In this document: positions 62,972-64,000 of the stretch, piece after piece
How the letters are laid out: each line of letters starts with the position of its first letter
How positions within the stretch are numbered: the stretch's first letter is position 1
NCBI GenBank assembly: GCA_963702075.1
Contig: OY969703.1
Span: 1,302,001 to 1,366,000, forward strand
DNA: 64,000 nucleotides
Source of the DNA: VAYN01 sp963702075
GTDB taxonomy: Bacteria > Actinomycetota > Thermoleophilia > Solirubrobacterales > 70-9
Direction: 5' to 3'
The notes under the pieces: model-generated
What the model was told of the DNA's origin: nothing
Database searches by the model: none
The model's input: only the letters and a program-made list of their open reading frames with translations
Position numbers and translations under genes: made by a program

Positions 62972-63132
62972 TGTTCGCCTCAGTGAGAGACCGCCCCCTT
63001 AAATCGGGTCTTCGCCGGCGACGCCGCCAGAGTTTCAGGCGTACCGCAAAGCAGCCGGTCGCGCGCCAGCGCTGGGGCGAGTTGAGCTTGCCTCTATGGA
63101 CGCGGGGGCGGGAGGCGCATTCCCTTCCGTAG
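62972..63132. other. Leader between the SOS-like box and the XRE gene
   Basis: 161 nt with no frame that looks coding. It should contain the start of transcription for the XRE gene. No clear promoter hexamers stand out; GTGAGAGACC and AAATCGGG are the only A/T-containing patches. Confidence 0.3.
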
Positions 63133-63414
63133 ATGCCGCGCACCGACGACCCTCAGATCGGCCTCGGGAAGGCCATTCGGCAGCTCCGCAAGGAGGGGCA
63201 GCTGAGCCAGGAAGCCCTTGGGCTGCTCGCCGACATTCACCCGACCTGGATCTCGCACATGGAGTCGGGGCGCGTCAATCCCACCTGGGGAAACGTGCGG
63301 CGGATCGCCAGGGGCCTGCGAGTGCCGCTGGCGGTGCTGGCCGCCCTCGCCGAAGACCTCGAGTTGCAATATGGAACTGCCCCCCGGCCAGGGCAGGGGG
63401 CCGGAGGGCAGTAG
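63133..63414 (+). CDS. XRE-family HTH regulator
   Basis: 93 aa. HTH at residues 10-65: LGKAIRQLRKEGQLSQEALG, LLADIHPTWISHMESGRVNP, then TWGNVRRIARGLRVPLAVLA. The C-terminus is a Gly/Pro-rich tail (APRPGQGAGGQ). It resembles many single-domain actinobacterial regulators and the XRE at 2615-2884 (…NPTWGNVRRIA versus EPTWGALRRVA). Downstream of an SOS-like box, outside the transposon. Targets unknown. Confidence 0.85.
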   Translation: MPRTDDPQIGLGKAIRQLRKEGQLSQEALGLLADIHPTWISHMESGRVNPTWGNVRRIARGLRVPLAVLAALAEDLELQYGTAPRPGQGAGGQ

Positions 63415-63430
63415 GACCCCTGCTTCGGGG

Positions 63431-63476
63431 TGGCTGAGCCGAACTCTAGTACTCAGCCATTCGTAAAGTATTTTTG
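63431..63476 (+). terminator. Possible terminator after the XRE gene
   Basis: 8-bp stem TGGCTGAG/CTCAGCCA with a 12-nt loop, followed by an A/T-rich tail ending TATTTTTG. The T run begins about 12 nt beyond the stem, so efficiency is doubtful. The tail may alternatively hold promoter elements of the next gene. Confidence 0.4.
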
Positions 63477-63522
63477 TGTAGGGGCTGAGGTCCTGGGCCG
63501 GCGCCTGGGATAGGCTGCCGCC

Positions 63523-64000
63523 GTGCGCTGGGGAGCCCCCAAGAACCTTTCGCTGACGTTCCTCCTGCTGGCCGCGCTTTTCGCGCTCGGCTGCGGCAGC
63601 TCGAATGACTCGAGCTCTAGTACGAGCGCCAGCGCCGCCAGTTGCCCCAAGGGGAAGCTCTCGACCGAGAAGCAGGGCGTGCTGACGGTGGCCACCGACA
63701 AACCGGCCTACCCGCCCTATTTCGAAGAAGACGACCCCACCAACGGGGAAGGCTTCGAGAGCGCGGTCGCCTACGCGATCGCCAAGCAGCTCGGCTACCC
63801 GAAGGGGATGGTCGAGTGGACGGTGGAGCCGTTCAACTCCTCCTACGCGCCGGGGCCGAAAAGCTTCGACTTCGACGTCAACCAGATCTCGATCACGCCG
63901 GTGCGCGAAAAAGCGGTCGACTTCTCGGCGCCCTACTACACCGCCAACCAGGCGGTGGTGGCGCTGAAGGACTCCGAAGCCGCCGGCGCCAAATCGCTGG
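63523..64000 (+). CDS. ABC-type solute-binding lipoprotein (polar amino acid type), 5' part
   Basis: First 159 codons; the gene runs off the right edge. GTG start, hydrophobic signal (LSLTFLLLAALFALGC) with lipobox LGCGSS, and a Ser-rich spacer. Then the SBP_bac_3 start LSTEKQGVLTVATDKPAYPP, GFESAVAYAIAKQLGYP, FDFDVNQISITPVREKAVDFSAPYYTANQAVV, in pieces the classic family motif (x-D-x-x-x-x-x-x-S-I-T-x-x-R-x-x-x-V-D-F-S-x-P-Y). Binds an amino acid or similar solute outside the membrane. Permease genes probably follow outside the window. Confidence 0.87.
   Translation, partial: MRWGAPKNLSLTFLLLAALFALGCGSSNDSSSSTSASAASCPKGKLSTEKQGVLTVATDKPAYPPYFEEDDPTNGEGFESAVAYAIAKQLGYPKGMVEWTVEPFNSSYAPGPKSFDFDVNQISITPVREKAVDFSAPYYTANQAVVALKDSEAAGAKSL

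Overview
The window is GC-rich, densely coded actinobacterial DNA. A member of the Thermoleophilia (Solirubrobacter/Conexibacter-like) is the best guess. The reasons are a complete set of F420-biosynthesis genes, a dispersed ethylmalonyl-CoA pathway, many GTG/TTG starts, 4-nt stop/start overlaps, and several large secreted proteins with lysine-rich or Ig-like C-termini. The taxonomic call is inference; no rRNA gene is present.

Layout. 0-4.6 kb: a minus-strand envelope-glycan operon with a GT2 glycosyltransferase carrying an unusual membrane/Rossmann N-terminus, an XRE regulator, two membrane proteins and a truncated glycosyltransferase. 4.8-25 kb: five ethylmalonyl-CoA pathway enzymes (beta-methylmalyl-CoA lyase, methylsuccinyl-CoA dehydrogenase, mesaconyl-CoA hydratase-like MaoC, ethylmalonyl-CoA mutase, crotonyl-CoA carboxylase/reductase) are scattered among p-aminobenzoate genes, a collagen-like surface protein, a nucleotide-sugar dehydrogenase, clpS and a sorbosone-dehydrogenase-like exported protein. 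24.8-32 kb: rmuC, ygfZ, a DtxR/MntR-type regulator with an NRAMP transporter, an orphan solute-binding lipoprotein and an aquaporin. 32-39.6 kb: F420 locus with fbiC on the plus strand and npdG-cofD-cofC-cofE on the minus strand. 39.7-45.7 kb: an AbiEi/DUF559-type protein, acetoacetyl-CoA synthetase, three tRNAs (Leu-CAA, Leu-UAG, Trp) and a DsbA-like protein. 45.8-58.4 kb: mostly exported proteins (Ig-repeat SGNH hydrolase, VWA protein, PQQ-propeller lipoprotein, three paralogous small exported proteins, GH26-like glycosidase), plus tRNA-Gly and tRNA-Pro. 58.4-64 kb: a membrane Ser/Thr kinase, a 3.1-kb transposon, an XRE regulator behind an SOS-like box, and a solute-binding lipoprotein cut by the window end.

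Two structural discoveries stand out. First, 59823-62946 is an intact IS1595-type transposon: perfect 27-bp terminal inverted repeats, a perfect 8-bp target duplication (CTAAAGGT), one full DDE transposase and several passenger genes, plus a possible small RNA. Second, between about 10 and 40 kb there is a family of long, often perfect palindromes. One subfamily shares a core (GGACACTC-like, with a GCGGGGAG loop in two copies) while its outer arms differ from copy to copy but stay self-complementary. Four palindromes of this kind lie in frame inside conserved enzymes (two in PabAB, one in FbiC, one in CofE). A pair brackets the mntR-mntH operon, and a CATATG-centred pair brackets the glutaminase domain of pabAB.

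Functionally, acetoacetyl-CoA synthetase plus the ethylmalonyl-CoA enzymes suggest growth on acetate, acetoacetate or C4 acyl-CoA compounds without a glyoxylate shunt. The F420 genes with NADPH:F420 reductase supply a deazaflavin redox pool.
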